Part shown: positions 24,819 to 33,922 of the stretch, piece after piece
Position numbering within the stretch: position 1 is the stretch's first letter
Layout: every line of letters begins with the position of its first letter
Assembly (NCBI RefSeq): GCF_039536745.1
Contig: NZ_BAAAZE010000013.1
Span: 1-64,000, forward strand
DNA: 64,000 nucleotides
Direction: 5' to 3'
Source: Actimicrobium antarcticum
Lineage (GTDB): Bacteria > Pseudomonadota > Gammaproteobacteria > Burkholderiales > Burkholderiaceae_D
Position numbers and translations under genes: made by a program
Notes under the pieces: model-generated
What the model was told of the DNA's origin: nothing
Databases searched by the model: none
What the model saw: the letters and a program-made list of their open reading frames with translations, nothing else

Positions 24819-27800
24819 TTACATTTCTTTTTGTTGGCCTTCTTGTCGGCCCATTCGGCCCATTCCGGACCTGCGTTTGCGCAGCAGGAAATACACGGCC
24901 GGCACCACGAACATCGACAACAGCGGCGCCGTAATCATGCCCCCGACCATCGGTGCCGCAATGCGCTGCATGATTTCGGAACCGGTACCGGCGCCGATCA
25001 GGATCGGCAGGAGGCCAGCGATGATGACCGCTACCGTCATCGCTTTTGGCCGCACCCGTTGCACCGCGCCGGCCCGGATGGCGTCGAGCAGGTCGGCGTC
25101 GGTATCAGCGCCGCGTGCCAGACTGGCATCCCACGCCTGCCGCAAATACAGCAGCATGATCACGCCAAACTCGCTCGCCACGCCGGCCAGTGCAATGAAC
25201 CCGACACCGCTGGCGACCGACACATGCTGACCCAGCAACCACAACAGCCAGATGCCACCAGCCAGCGCGAACGGCAGCGTCGCCAGGATCAGGATCGCCT
25301 CATCGAGGCGACGAAAGGTCAGGTACAACAGCACCGCGATGATCAGCAGCGTGACCGGCACCACGATTTGCAGGCGGGCGGTGGCGCGTTCCAGATACTC
25401 GAACTGGCCCGACCACGAGATCGATACGCCAGCCGGCAGGACCACCTGTTGCGCCACGGCCTGCTGCATCTCGTGCACCGCAGAGCGCAGGTCGCGCCCG
25501 CGAATGTCGACATAGACCCAGCCGGAGAGCCGGGCATTTTCGGTCTTGATCATCGGCGGGCCGTCGCTGATCCGGATTGCTGCCACATCGCCGAGCCGGA
25601 TTTGCGCGCCGCGTTCGGTCAGCACCGGCAAGTCCCGCAACGCACCGACCGAGTCGCGCAAGCCTTGCGGATAACGCAGGTTGATCGGAAAGCGCTGCAA
25701 GCCTTCGACGGTTTCGCCGATATTGTCACCGCCAATTGCGGCGGCGACGATGCTCTGGACATCGGCGATATTCATGCCGTAGCGTGCGGCGGCCGCGCGG
25801 TCGATATCGATGTCGATATAGCGCCCGCCATTGAGCCGTTCGGCCAGCGCCGACGACACGCCCGGCAGCGGTTTGACCACGGCTTCGATCTGTTGCGTGA
25901 TGCGGTCGATTTCCTTCAGATCCATGCCGGCGACCTTGATCCCGACCGGGCTCTTGATGCCGGTGGCCAGCATGTCGATGCGGTTGCGGATCGGCGGCAC
26001 CCACAGGTTCGACAGGCCGGGTACGCGCACGATGCGATCGAGTTCGTCGACCAGCTTGTCCGGCGTCATGCCGGCGCGCCACTGGTCGCGCGGCTTGAAG
26101 CGGATCGTGGTTTCGAACATTTCCATCGGCGCCGGATCGGTGGCGGTTTCGGCGCGGCCAGCCTTGCCGAAGACGGTGGCGACCTCGGGTACGGTCTTGA
26201 TCAGGCGATCGGTTTGCTGCAGCAGTTCAGCCACTTTGCCGGCACCGATGCCTGGCAGTGCGGACGGCATGTAGAGCAGATCGCCTTCGTCCAGCGGCGG
26301 CATGAATTCACTGCCCAGCTGCAGCGCCGGCCAGATTGTGAGCAGCGCGATGCAGGCCGCGCCGGCCACCGTGGCTTTCGGAAAACGCAGCACGCCATCG
26401 AGCAGCGGCCGGTACACGGCACTGAGCCAGCGGTTCAGCGGATTGCTGTGCTCGGCCGGAATCCGTCCGCGGATCAGGTAACCCATCAGCACCGGAATCA
26501 GCGTGATCGACAGCAGCGCCGCCGCGCCCATGGCATAGGTTTTGGTGAAGGCCAGCGGCGCGAACAGTTTGCCTTCCTGCGCCTCCAGCGTGAAGACCGG
26601 AACGAACGACAGCACAATGATCAGCAGCGAAAAAAACAGCGCCGGCCCGACCTCGGCGGCGGCATCGGCAATCACCTGCCAGCGCTGCTGCGGTTCCAGT
26701 TTTTCTTCGGGATGATCCAGATGCCAGGCCTCGATATGCTTGTGCGCGTTTTCGATCATTACGACTGCGGCATCGACCATCGCGCCGATGGCAATCGCAA
26801 TCCCGCCTAGCGACATGATGTTCGCATTCACGCCTTGATAATGCATGACGATGAAGGCCATCAGCATGCCGATCGGCAACGTGATGATCGCCACCAGCGC
26901 AGAGCGCAGATGCCACAAGAAGATCCCGCAGACCAGCGTCACCACCAGGAATTCTTCCAGCAATTTTTCTTGCAGATTGCTGACGGCGCGTTCGATCAGT
27001 TGCGAGCGATCATAGGTCGTGACGATCTCGACGCCGGCGGGCAGACTGCGCTTGAGCGTGGCCAGTTTGGCTTTCACGGCAGCGATGGTGTGCGAGGCAT
27101 TTTTACCGGATCGCATCACGATCACGCCGCCGGCCACTTCGCCTTCGCCATTCAGTTCGGCGATGCCGCGGCGCATTTCCGGGCCGAGCTGGATGCGCGC
27201 CACGTCACCCAGTCTGACCGGCACGCCGGCCTCGGAGGTGGAAAGTGGAATCGCCCGGAAGTCGTCCAGCGTGCGCAAATAGCCGGAGGCGCGCACCATG
27301 TATTCCGCTTCGCCCATTTCCAGCACCGCACCGCCGGCTTCCTGGTTGGCGCGCCGCACCGCCTCGATCACCTTGCCATGCGCGATGCCATAAGCGCGCA
27401 GTTTGTCCGGGTCCAGCACGATCTGGTACTGGCGCACCATGCCGCCGATGCTGGCGACTTCGGCCACATCGGGTACGGTTTTCAGTTCATATTTCAGGAA
27501 CCAGTCCTGCAGCGCGCGCAGCTGCGACAGGTCCATCTTGCCGCTGCGATCGACCAGCGCGTATTCATAAATCCAGCCGACACCTGTTGCGTCCGGACCG
27601 AGCGCGGTTTTTGCCTGTGCCGGTAAACGCGCCTGCACCTGGCTCAGCGATTCCAGCACGCGCGAGCGGGCCCAGTACGGATCGGTGCCATCCTCGAACA
27701 GTACATACACGAAGGAGTCACCAAAGAACGAATAGCCGCGTACCGTCTTCGCCCCCGGCACCGACAGCATAGTCGTGGTCAGCGGATAGGTGACCTGGTT

Positions 27801-27986
27801 TTCGATCAGTTGCGGGGCCTGGCCGGGGTAGGTGGTGCGGATGATGACCTGCACGTCTGACAGGTCCGGCAATGCATCGAGCGGGGTCTGGTTCAGCGCC
27901 CAGACGCCCCAGCCGGTGACGAACACCGTCGCCAGCATCACCAGCACGCGGTTGAAAATCGACCAGCGAATCAGCTGCGCGATCAT
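24819..27986 (-). CDS. cusA: Cu(I)/Ag(I) efflux RND pump, CusA type
   Basis: A 1055-residue heavy-metal RND transporter in the inner membrane that drives metal export through CusBC using proton motive force. The sequence tracks E. coli CusA closely. The three Met residues that bind Cu(I)/Ag(I) in the periplasmic cleft are all present: in APMEMFETT, NRIDMLATG and ARYGMNIADV, which favours copper/silver over zinc or cobalt. The N-terminal FNRVLVMLATVFVTGWGVWAL helix and the RPKAMTVAVIIAGLLPI segment near the C-terminus are also seen. It overlaps cusB by four bases. Last gene of the operon. Confidence 0.92.
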   Translation of the reverse strand: MIAQLIRWSIFNRVLVMLATVFVTGWGVWALNQTPLDALPDLSDVQVIIRTTYPGQAPQLIENQVTYPLTTTMLSVPGAKTVRGYSFFGDSFVYVLFEDGTDPYWARSRVLESLSQVQARLPAQAKTALGPDATGVGWIYEYALVDRSGKMDLSQLRALQDWFLKYELKTVPDVAEVASIGGMVRQYQIVLDPDKLRAYGIAHGKVIEAVRRANQEAGGAVLEMGEAEYMVRASGYLRTLDDFRAIPLSTSEAGVPVRLGDVARIQLGPEMRRGIAELNGEGEVAGGVIVMRSGKNASHTIAAVKAKLATLKRSLPAGVEIVTTYDRSQLIERAVSNLQEKLLEEFLVVTLVCGIFLWHLRSALVAIITLPIGMLMAFIVMHYQGVNANIMSLGGIAIAIGAMVDAAVVMIENAHKHIEAWHLDHPEEKLEPQQRWQVIADAAAEVGPALFFSLLIIVLSFVPVFTLEAQEGKLFAPLAFTKTYAMGAAALLSITLIPVLMGYLIRGRIPAEHSNPLNRWLSAVYRPLLDGVLRFPKATVAGAACIALLTIWPALQLGSEFMPPLDEGDLLYMPSALPGIGAGKVAELLQQTDRLIKTVPEVATVFGKAGRAETATDPAPMEMFETTIRFKPRDQWRAGMTPDKLVDELDRIVRVPGLSNLWVPPIRNRIDMLATGIKSPVGIKVAGMDLKEIDRITQQIEAVVKPLPGVSSALAERLNGGRYIDIDIDRAAAARYGMNIADVQSIVAAAIGGDNIGETVEGLQRFPINLRYPQGLRDSVGALRDLPVLTERGAQIRLGDVAAIRISDGPPMIKTENARLSGWVYVDIRGRDLRSAVHEMQQAVAQQVVLPAGVSISWSGQFEYLERATARLQIVVPVTLLIIAVLLYLTFRRLDEAILILATLPFALAGGIWLLWLLGQHVSVASGVGFIALAGVASEFGVIMLLYLRQAWDASLARGADTDADLLDAIRAGAVQRVRPKAMTVAVIIAGLLPILIGAGTGSEIMQRIAAPMVGGMITAPLLSMFVVPAVYFLLRKRRSGMGRMGRQEGQQKEM

Positions 27987-29212
27987 GGCGCGGCCATGCG
28001 TGCGCCGACGCCTTTCAGGCTGGCATCGGAGTCGATCAGAAACTGGCCAGATGTCACCACTTTCTGTCCAGCCGCGAGGCCTTTCAGCACCACGGTCTGT
28101 CCGTTCGATTCGGTGCCGGCCTCGATATCGACCGGCGCGAATTTGCCATCACCTTGGGCCACCATCACGACGGTGCGCGTACCGGTGCGGATCACGGCTT
28201 CGGATGCCACCAGCAGCACTGGCGCAGTGGTCGTGGCTGCAAACTGCAGCGTCACGAACATGCCGGGGGCGAGCTGGCCGGACGGGTTGGCCAGTTCGAT
28301 ACGGGCGATCAGGGTGCGCGTGGCCTGCGTGACTTGCGGCAGGAGCGCACTGACCGTGCCCTTGAAAACCACCGCTGGCAGCGCCGCCGTGCGCGCCTCG
28401 ACTGTCATACCCGGACGCACCTGCGCCGCCTGGCTTTCCGCAATCTCGGCATTGATCCAGACCGTGCCGGTGCCATTGAGCCGCATCAGCGGTGCGCCGG
28501 CCATCACGGTACTGCCTTCGCGCACCGACAGTTCGGTCAGCACGCCACTGCGCGGGGCCTGGATCGTCACGCGCGCCTGGACCTTGCCGGTCGACTCGAC
28601 CTGGCGGATTTGCGCCGCGTTCATCCCGGCCAGTCGCATGCGCTGGCGGGCGCCATCGACCAGCACATCGGTATTGGCGCCGGTCATGCGGCGCACGGTC
28701 AGGAATTCTTCTTGCGCTGCAACCCAGTCCGGGACATACAGCTCGGCTAGCGCCTGGCCCTGGCGTACCGGATCGAGCACGGCGCGCACATACAGCCGTT
28801 CAACAAAGCCGGCGGCGCGCGCCTGCACCAGCACCACGTCGCGCTCGTTGTAGGCGACATTGCCGACCGCGCTGAAGCCCGATGGCAAGGTGCCGCTCGT
28901 GACCTCGGCCGTGCGTACGCCCAGATTTTGCTGCATGCGCGGACTGATGACGATCTGGCCGTCGTCGCTGCCGGCATCAGCGTAGACCGGCACCAGTGCC
29001 ATGTCCATGAACGGCGACGGTCCGGGTTTGTCGAAGCGCTGTCCCGGCACCATCGGATCGTGCCAGTACAGGACTTTCTTTTCGGCGGTGGTGGCCGCGA
29101 CCGGCGCTGGCGGTGCCATCGACTGGTGCTTGCCGAGCAGGTACAGGCTTGTTCCGGCAGCGACGGCGACAGCGATCATCGCCATGATCAGGAGGTTGCG
29201 GCGGGTTGTCAT
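27983..29212 (-). CDS. cusB: Efflux RND periplasmic adaptor, CusB type
   Basis: A 409-residue membrane fusion protein linking CusA to the outer membrane channel. It has an N-terminal anchor helix (LLIMAMIAVAVAAGTSLYLL), then a heavy-metal-binding domain (YWHDPMVPGQRFDKPGPSPFMDM, with Met residues and His for metal), barrel-sandwich and beta-barrel domains (GFVERLYVR, VTIQAPRSGVLTEL, ELANPSGQLAPGMFVTL). The start at 29212 follows GGAGAG; a longer in-frame start at 29272 is unlikely. Overlaps of four bases with both neighbours indicate tight coupling. Confidence 0.9.
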   Translation of the reverse strand: MTTRRNLLIMAMIAVAVAAGTSLYLLGKHQSMAPPAPVAATTAEKKVLYWHDPMVPGQRFDKPGPSPFMDMALVPVYADAGSDDGQIVISPRMQQNLGVRTAEVTSGTLPSGFSAVGNVAYNERDVVLVQARAAGFVERLYVRAVLDPVRQGQALAELYVPDWVAAQEEFLTVRRMTGANTDVLVDGARQRMRLAGMNAAQIRQVESTGKVQARVTIQAPRSGVLTELSVREGSTVMAGAPLMRLNGTGTVWINAEIAESQAAQVRPGMTVEARTAALPAVVFKGTVSALLPQVTQATRTLIARIELANPSGQLAPGMFVTLQFAATTTAPVLLVASEAVIRTGTRTVVMVAQGDGKFAPVDIEAGTESNGQTVVLKGLAAGQKVVTSGQFLIDSDASLKGVGARMAAP

Positions 29213-30498
29213 GGTGTCTCTCCGAGCGATGCTGCCGGCGCATCGGCCAGCAAGAAATTCAGTTGTGCCCACAGGCGTGCGGTTGCGGCTTCATGGTCCA
29301 GCGTCATTAGCGCAACATCGATTTCATTGCGCCGCGCCAGCAGCAGCTCGGGCAACGTCGCTTTGCCACCGCGCCATGCGGCCAGCGTGGCTTCGGTACG
29401 CTGCTTTGCCAGCGGGATTAGTTCGTCCTGATAGCGCCGATGACGAGCGCGATCGGTTTGCCATTCATCGAGCAGGATACGGGTCTGGGCGATGCGTTCG
29501 CGCAGCGCTTCGTCGCGTTCGGCGGTGGCCTGGTCGGCAGTCGCCAGGCGCGCGGCCAGCGTGCGATCCTGCCGGTTGGCCTGGTCCCACGGCAGCGGAA
29601 TCGACACGCCGACCGAGAGCATGTTCGAGTACGCCGGGCCGCGCTGGGCGTAGCCGACTTCGATGGTCCAGTCGTTTTTTTTCTCGGCCTGTGCGAGCAG
29701 GGCATCGGTGCGGGCCACCTGTTCCTGTGCCGACAGCACGGCGATCTGCGATTCGCTGGCCAGCGTGCGGTCCAGCGTGGCCGGATTCCAGGACAGCTGA
29801 TGCATGTCGGGTGAGGCGGCCAGCGTGGTCGGTCCGAGCGGACCGGTCCAGCGTTCCAGCATGGTGCCGGCGTTGCGCACCTTGCGCGACAGATCGCGCT
29901 GCTGGTCGTCGATCAGTATCAGCGTGCTGCGGGCTGCCAGTACATCGGCCAGGCGGCCGCCATTGCTGCGGTAGGCGCTTTCTGCGGCGCTGATTTCCTG
30001 GCGCGCCTGCTCCAGTTGCGCATCGACGAGCGCGAGCTTCTGCTCGGCAAATGAGCGCTCCAGCCATGCCATGGCGGTAGCCCGGCGCAGCTCGGCGGCA
30101 GCGGCGAATTTTTGTGCGGTCGACTTATCGGCCTGTCTGAGTTGCACGTCGCGGCGCAGCCGGCGTTTGTCGGCGCCGGTGAGTTCCTGCATCACGCCGA
30201 CGCGCCGCATGGTCATGAAATCGCGGGTCAGGCTGAAGCGGTCTTCGCCGTTGGCGGGCAGGTTGTCGATACCCAGTTTGAGGATCGGGTCCGGTAGCTG
30301 ACCCGCGGCGACTGCGAGGGATTGCGCGGACGAGGTGGCCGCATCGAAGGCGGGCAACTGGCGCGAATACAGCAGGGCACGTTGCTGCGCTGCCGGTAGC
30401 GTCAGCGCCAGATCGGCTGCGTGCAGCGGACTGCTCCACAACAGGGGGACAAGCAGGATGGAACACAGGCGCGAGGGCGCCAGAAAACGAACAGACAT
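29209..30498 (-). CDS. TolC family outer membrane efflux protein (CusC role)
   Basis: A 429-residue TolC-like protein with signal peptide (ending PLHAAD) and two long helical OEP repeats: LPAAQQRALLYSRQLPAFDAA with LPDPILKLGIDNLP in the first half and TLASESQIAVLSAQEQVAR with VGVSIPLPWDQANRQDR in the second. It lacks a lipobox, unlike E. coli CusC, and matches the shorter TolC-like proteins common in betaproteobacterial metal operons. It provides the outer membrane duct of the Cus pump. GGAG lies before the ATG at 30498. It overlaps cusB by four bases. Confidence 0.87.
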   Translation of the reverse strand: MSVRFLAPSRLCSILLVPLLWSSPLHAADLALTLPAAQQRALLYSRQLPAFDAATSSAQSLAVAAGQLPDPILKLGIDNLPANGEDRFSLTRDFMTMRRVGVMQELTGADKRRLRRDVQLRQADKSTAQKFAAAAELRRATAMAWLERSFAEQKLALVDAQLEQARQEISAAESAYRSNGGRLADVLAARSTLILIDDQQRDLSRKVRNAGTMLERWTGPLGPTTLAASPDMHQLSWNPATLDRTLASESQIAVLSAQEQVARTDALLAQAEKKNDWTIEVGYAQRGPAYSNMLSVGVSIPLPWDQANRQDRTLAARLATADQATAERDEALRERIAQTRILLDEWQTDRARHRRYQDELIPLAKQRTEATLAAWRGGKATLPELLLARRNEIDVALMTLDHEAATARLWAQLNFLLADAPAASLGETP

Positions 30499-30572
30499 GA
30501 TGTATTTCTCCGGAAGACAGGGCACGTGGTCGTACAAAGTACGCCGCGACAGAGGCTAGGTAATGCGGAGTA

Positions 30573-30941
30573 TCAGATCAGGAAACAGCAGTGCAGGATG
30601 GGTTTTGGTGGTGCCGTCGTGCGCACCAGATCCGTGGCGGGAAGCACGCCCGGTTGCGCGTGCAGGTCCCTTGGTACCAGTGTCAGTACCAGCTGCGTCG
30701 GGAGAAACAGCGCGACGTACGGTACGTCCGGTTTATCCAGCGATTGATGGCCGTCGTGCAAGTGGGCATGGCATAGCGAAGGTTGCACCATGTCCATTCC
30801 TGCGCAGTCCGACATGGATTGCATTGCGACCGCAGTGGTCTTGCCGGGACACGCATACGATGCCAGCGCCAGCTGTGCAAACAGCAGGGCAACAATGGCA
30901 ACGAAGGCGACCAGCAAGCGTCGCAGCGGGGATGTTTTCAT
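30573..30941 (-). CDS. Small exported Met/His/Cys-rich protein of the copper operon
   Basis: A 122-residue protein with signal peptide (about residues 1-28). The mature N-terminus carries SMSDCAGMDMVQPSLCHAHLHDGHQ, read here in pieces: Met, Cys and His clusters suited to copper or silver. A hydrophobic segment (YVALFLPTQLVLTLVP) follows and the protein ends LHCCFLI. It is the first gene of the cus operon, 75 bases before the TolC gene. Similar small proteins accompany many Cus operons; function unproven. No strong ribosome binding site is visible. Confidence 0.65.
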   Translation of the reverse strand: MKTSPLRRLLVAFVAIVALLFAQLALASYACPGKTTAVAMQSMSDCAGMDMVQPSLCHAHLHDGHQSLDKPDVPYVALFLPTQLVLTLVPRDLHAQPGVLPATDLVRTTAPPKPILHCCFLI

Positions 30942-31032
30942 GGCGCGAGTCTACCTGATCTGTTGTTTCGTGCTTGCAGGCAAATTTGGGGTGCGCCGGC
31001 CGACAGGGCAATGCCAATTGCGAGCGTGGTCA

Positions 31033-31497
31033 TCAGCGCCTGGCGTTAGCCTTCGATGTATAACTTTTTTGCGCCGACAAATGCTCCAGAACCTCGAAAA
31101 TGACCATCCCTGCGAGCATCGCAACGCCAAAAATAATCGGCTTCGCGCTGCCGCTGGCGAGCGACGCCAGCGCCGGACCGGGGCAATAGCCGGCCAGTCC
31201 CCATCCGGCACCGAACGCCAGCCCGCCGAGTACCAGACGGCGGTCAATTTGGGTCGACTTCGGCAAGCGCATGACATCACCCAGCAGCGATGTCTTGCGT
31301 CCCGCAGCGACGCGAAACGCCAGCAGGCTCACGGCAATTGCGCCGCCCATGACCAGTCCCAGAGAGGGGTCCCAGTTTCCTGCCAGATCGAGAAAGCCGA
31401 GCACCTTGGCGGGATCGGTCATGCCGGAGAGGATCAGCCCGATGCCGAAGAGCAGGCCGACGAACAAGGAAACGAGTACGGAAATAACAATGTGCAT
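31033..31497 (-). CDS. YeeE/YedE family membrane protein (DUF6691), PmpB-like
   Basis: A 154-residue inner membrane protein, one half of a split YeeE/YedE sulfur transporter. Seen are GLLFGIGLILSGMTDPAKVLGFLDL (in overlapping short blocks) and GWGLAGYCPGPALASL, containing the conserved Cys used in thiosulfate or persulfide handling by the family. AAGGAG six bases before 31497 fixes the start. It lies ten bases after its partner and completes a three-gene operon with a persulfide-sensing regulator. Confidence 0.85.
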   Translation of the reverse strand: MHIVISVLVSLFVGLLFGIGLILSGMTDPAKVLGFLDLAGNWDPSLGLVMGGAIAVSLLAFRVAAGRKTSLLGDVMRLPKSTQIDRRLVLGGLAFGAGWGLAGYCPGPALASLASGSAKPIIFGVAMLAGMVIFEVLEHLSAQKSYTSKANARR

Positions 31498-31507
31498 GAT
31501 GGGCTCC

Positions 31508-31936
31508 TTAGGCGATGAGGTGACGGACCACGAATACGGTGGCGAAGCCGGCTGCCATGAAGGCGACCGTTGCGACCAGCGAGCGCGGCGACAAGCGCGA
31601 TAGTCCGCATACGCCATGCCCGCTGGTGCAGCCGGAGCCGTAGCGGGTGCCAACGCCAACCAGCAACCCTGCCACGATCAATGTGCCGGTGCCGGCATCG
31701 ATCTGCACCACGGGTAACGCTCCACCGAGGCCATACACCAGCGGGGCGGCGACCAGTCCGGTCAGGAACGCAACCCGCCAGGCCATGTCGCCGCGTACCG
31801 GACGCAACAGGCCGCCGAGGATGCCACTGATACCGGCAATGCGGCCGTTGAGCAGGATGAACAGCGCAGCCGACAGGCCGATCAGTGCGCCACCCGCCAG
31901 CGATGTCCACGGGGTAAAGCTCGCCCAATTGATCAT
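31508..31936 (-). CDS. YeeE/YedE family membrane protein, PmpA-like
   Basis: A 142-residue membrane protein, the other half of the split YeeE/YedE transporter. It begins with FTPWTSLAGGALIGLSAALF and has the conserved GVGTRYGSGCTSGHGVCGLSRL block with two cysteines, the site thought to pass sulfur species across the membrane. It overlaps the regulator gene by four bases. In Xylella and Agrobacterium the same BigR-controlled pairs take part in sulfide detoxification or sulfur import. Confidence 0.87.
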   Translation of the reverse strand: MINWASFTPWTSLAGGALIGLSAALFILLNGRIAGISGILGGLLRPVRGDMAWRVAFLTGLVAAPLVYGLGGALPVVQIDAGTGTLIVAGLLVGVGTRYGSGCTSGHGVCGLSRLSPRSLVATVAFMAAGFATVFVVRHLIA

Positions 31937-32262
31937 GATGCCTCTCCTTGTTGACAGTAAAGCTGGTACAGCACCTGCAGGACGGCCATCGCTTCGGCGC
32001 TGGCGATGCTGTAATAAATCTGCTTGCCGTCGCGGCGCGTCAAGACCATATTTTCGTCACGCAGCACACTCAGTTGCTGGGATAACGTCGGCTGCACGAT
32101 CCCGAGCGCGGTCTCCAGTTCGCTGACGCAGAGTTCGCCCTGCGTCAGCTGGCACAACAATCGCAGGCGGTCCGGATTGGCCAGCACTTTGAGCAGGGCG
32201 CAAGCTTTCGCCGCGCCGTCGCGCATGGCGTTCATGTTTATGGGTTCGATAGGGGAGTTCAT
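31933..32262 (-). CDS. ArsR family regulator, BigR/SqrR-like persulfide sensor
   Basis: A 109-residue winged-helix repressor. LKVLANPDRLRLLCQL, GELCVSEL and QPTLSQQLSVLRDE form the ArsR fold; the Cys in GELCVSEL and the late Cys in LYQLYCQQ match the pair that forms a disulfide or polysulfide bridge in BigR/SqrR. This suggests response to reactive sulfur rather than metal ions. In-frame ATGs follow at residues 10 and 13. It leads the PmpAB-like operon and is divergent from a TsdA-like cytochrome gene. Confidence 0.85.
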   Translation of the reverse strand: MNSPIEPINMNAMRDGAAKACALLKVLANPDRLRLLCQLTQGELCVSELETALGIVQPTLSQQLSVLRDENMVLTRRDGKQIYYSIASAEAMAVLQVLYQLYCQQGEAS

Positions 32263-32295
32263 GAATCGTTTAATCCTTACGTTGAATTATTTTTA

Positions 32296-32332
32296 ATATT
32301 ATATTCTTAAATAAACTATTTTAAGATAATAT
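32296..32332. promoter_or_regulatory. AT-rich inverted repeat, probable BigR-type operator
   Basis: TATTATATTCTTAAATA and TATTTTAAGATAATA form an imperfect palindrome of two arms around AAC. It is the only strongly AT-rich segment here and sits between the divergent regulator and cytochrome genes. BigR operators are also AT-rich imperfect palindromes. Binding is inferred. Confidence 0.5.
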
Positions 32333-32466
32333 GTTTTTAATGATTTTGGCTGGACTGATGCAACGCACATTGCTTACGCCCGGAGAAATCATCCTGTCGG
32401 CAAGGCGCAGGTGTCGACCGCCCAATCACAGAGGCAGTCATCAACAGAATAGAGATCAGGAGAGAC

Positions 32467-32526
32467 ATGATGAAGAGAGACATGATGAAGAAAAACATGA
32501 TGAAGAAGAACATGATGAAGAAGAAC
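32467..32526 (+). repeat. Four-copy 15-bp tandem repeat at a gene start
   Basis: Unit ATGATGAAGAAAAAC and near-identical copies follow each other four times, encoding MMKKN-type pentapeptides before the signal peptide of the TsdA-like cytochrome. Each copy brings its own start codons and purine-rich stretch. Confidence 0.85.
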
Positions 32527-33345
32527 ATGACGACGAAAATGACCGTGATTGCCAGTGCGCTGCTGGCCTGCATGACCTGGAATGCGTTTGCGCAGGCACC
32601 GGCACCGCTGCTGGTCGCACCGGCCGACGCGACGATACCGTCCGGGCCGAAGGGCGTCGCGATTCAGGAAGGGCGCAAGCTGCTCACCGAGACGCACCAG
32701 CGCTTGCCCAACAACGTCGGCAACGGACTCAACTGCACTAGCTGCCATCTGGCTGGCGGCACCACCGCCAACGCATCGCCATGGATCGGTATCTGGGGCG
32801 TGTTCCCCGAATACCGCTCGCGCAGCGGCAAAGTGATCTCGCTGCCGGAGCGCGTCAACGACTGCTTCGAGCGTTCGATGAACGGCAAGCCCATTGCCTA
32901 CGATTCGGCCGAGATGAACAACATTCTCGCGTACATGCAATGGCTGTCGACCGGAGTTCCTACCGGCACCAGCGTCAAGGGTCGGGGATTTGGCGCTATC
33001 GATCAGAAACTCGTCGCTGATCCGGCGCACGGGAAAGAGGTTTTTGGCGCCAAGTGCGCCAGCTGTCACGGCGCAGCCGGCGCCGGCATCGCCAATCCGG
33101 CCGGCGGATACCTGTTCCCGCCGGTGTGGGGCAAGGATTCCTTCAATGACGGCGCCGGCATGGCGCGCACCTACACCGCCGCTGCCTTCGTCAAACACAA
33201 CATGCCGCTCGGACAAGGGGGAAGCCTGACTGATCAGGAGGCACTCGATGTGGCGGAATATTTTACGCATCAGCCGCGGCCGGTTTATCCGCACAAGAAC
33301 AACGACTGGCCGAAGGGCGACAAACCCAGGGATGCCCGCTCCTGA
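32467..33345 (+). CDS. Dihaem c-type cytochrome, TsdA-like (thiosulfate dehydrogenase family)
   Basis: A 292-residue exported cytochrome with two CxxCH haem sites (CTSCH about residue 90, CASCH about 198). The LPERVNDCFERSMNGKP block between them matches the TsdA/SoxAX-like family, where thiosulfate is oxidised to tetrathionate; its Cys may be the special haem ligand. The signal peptide (TVIASALLACMTWNAFAQA) is preceded by about 20 residues from four 15-base repeats, each starting ATGATGAAG, so several starts are possible. AGGAG lies right before the first. It is divergent from the BigR-like operon, fitting sulfur metabolism. Confidence 0.8.
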   Translation: MMKRDMMKKNMMKKNMMKKNMTTKMTVIASALLACMTWNAFAQAPAPLLVAPADATIPSGPKGVAIQEGRKLLTETHQRLPNNVGNGLNCTSCHLAGGTTANASPWIGIWGVFPEYRSRSGKVISLPERVNDCFERSMNGKPIAYDSAEMNNILAYMQWLSTGVPTGTSVKGRGFGAIDQKLVADPAHGKEVFGAKCASCHGAAGAGIANPAGGYLFPPVWGKDSFNDGAGMARTYTAAAFVKHNMPLGQGGSLTDQEALDVAEYFTHQPRPVYPHKNNDWPKGDKPRDARS

Positions 33346-33515
33346 GCGGGACCGCCAAGCCAGAAACCACCGTCAGAGCACCATCATGCATGCACGTATT
33401 TCGATCGGAACCTTCTTTGGCCTTGCCACATGGATCATGACTTACGTGGTGTCGGATAACGCCACTGGCCGGGCCGCCAGAAACTAACCCATCGCACCCA
33501 CCGTACAAGGATCAC

Positions 33516-33872
33516 ATGACCACCTCATCCACCGATTACCACGCGTTGACCACGTCGGTGTCGACGCAGCTGGGCACACTGCGCACCGACATGCCCGAGC
33601 TCATGAAAGGCTTCGCGGATATGGCGCGCGCGGCGTCGCGCGACGGCGTGCTCGATAAAAAAACCAAGGAACTGATCGCGCTCGCGCTGGGCGTGGCGGC
33701 GCACTGTGACGCGTGCATCGGCTTCCATGTCCAGACCCTGGTCAAGCTGGGCACCAGCAAAGCCGAACTGGAAGAAGCGCTGGGCATGGCGATCTATATG
33801 GGCGGCGGCCCGTCGCTGATGTATTCAGCGAATGCGTTGGCGGCATTCGAGGAGTTTTCTGCTCCTCGTTAA
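33516..33872 (+). CDS. Carboxymuconolactone decarboxylase family protein (AhpD-like)
   Basis: A 118-residue CMD-fold protein. It shows DKKTKELIALALGVAAHCDAC and IGFHVQTLVKLGTSKAELEEALG, with the CxxC-His arrangement (CDACIGFH) of AhpD-type thiol peroxidase partners. It probably handles peroxides or thiols. It follows the TsdA-like cytochrome by 170 bases on the same strand and could belong to the same sulfur/redox response. Confidence 0.87.
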   Translation: MTTSSTDYHALTTSVSTQLGTLRTDMPELMKGFADMARAASRDGVLDKKTKELIALALGVAAHCDACIGFHVQTLVKLGTSKAELEEALGMAIYMGGGPSLMYSANALAAFEEFSAPR

Positions 33873-33922
33873 GGTCCGGTGCAGCAGGTCAGGGTGATAC
33901 ACAAATGCGCTTGCGCGCCCGC

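Noticed and set aside
33386..33487. Possible 33-residue membrane peptide (IGTFFGLATWIMTYVV)
   Set aside because: No ribosome binding site and no known family; too short to support against chance, though it lies between two co-directional genes.
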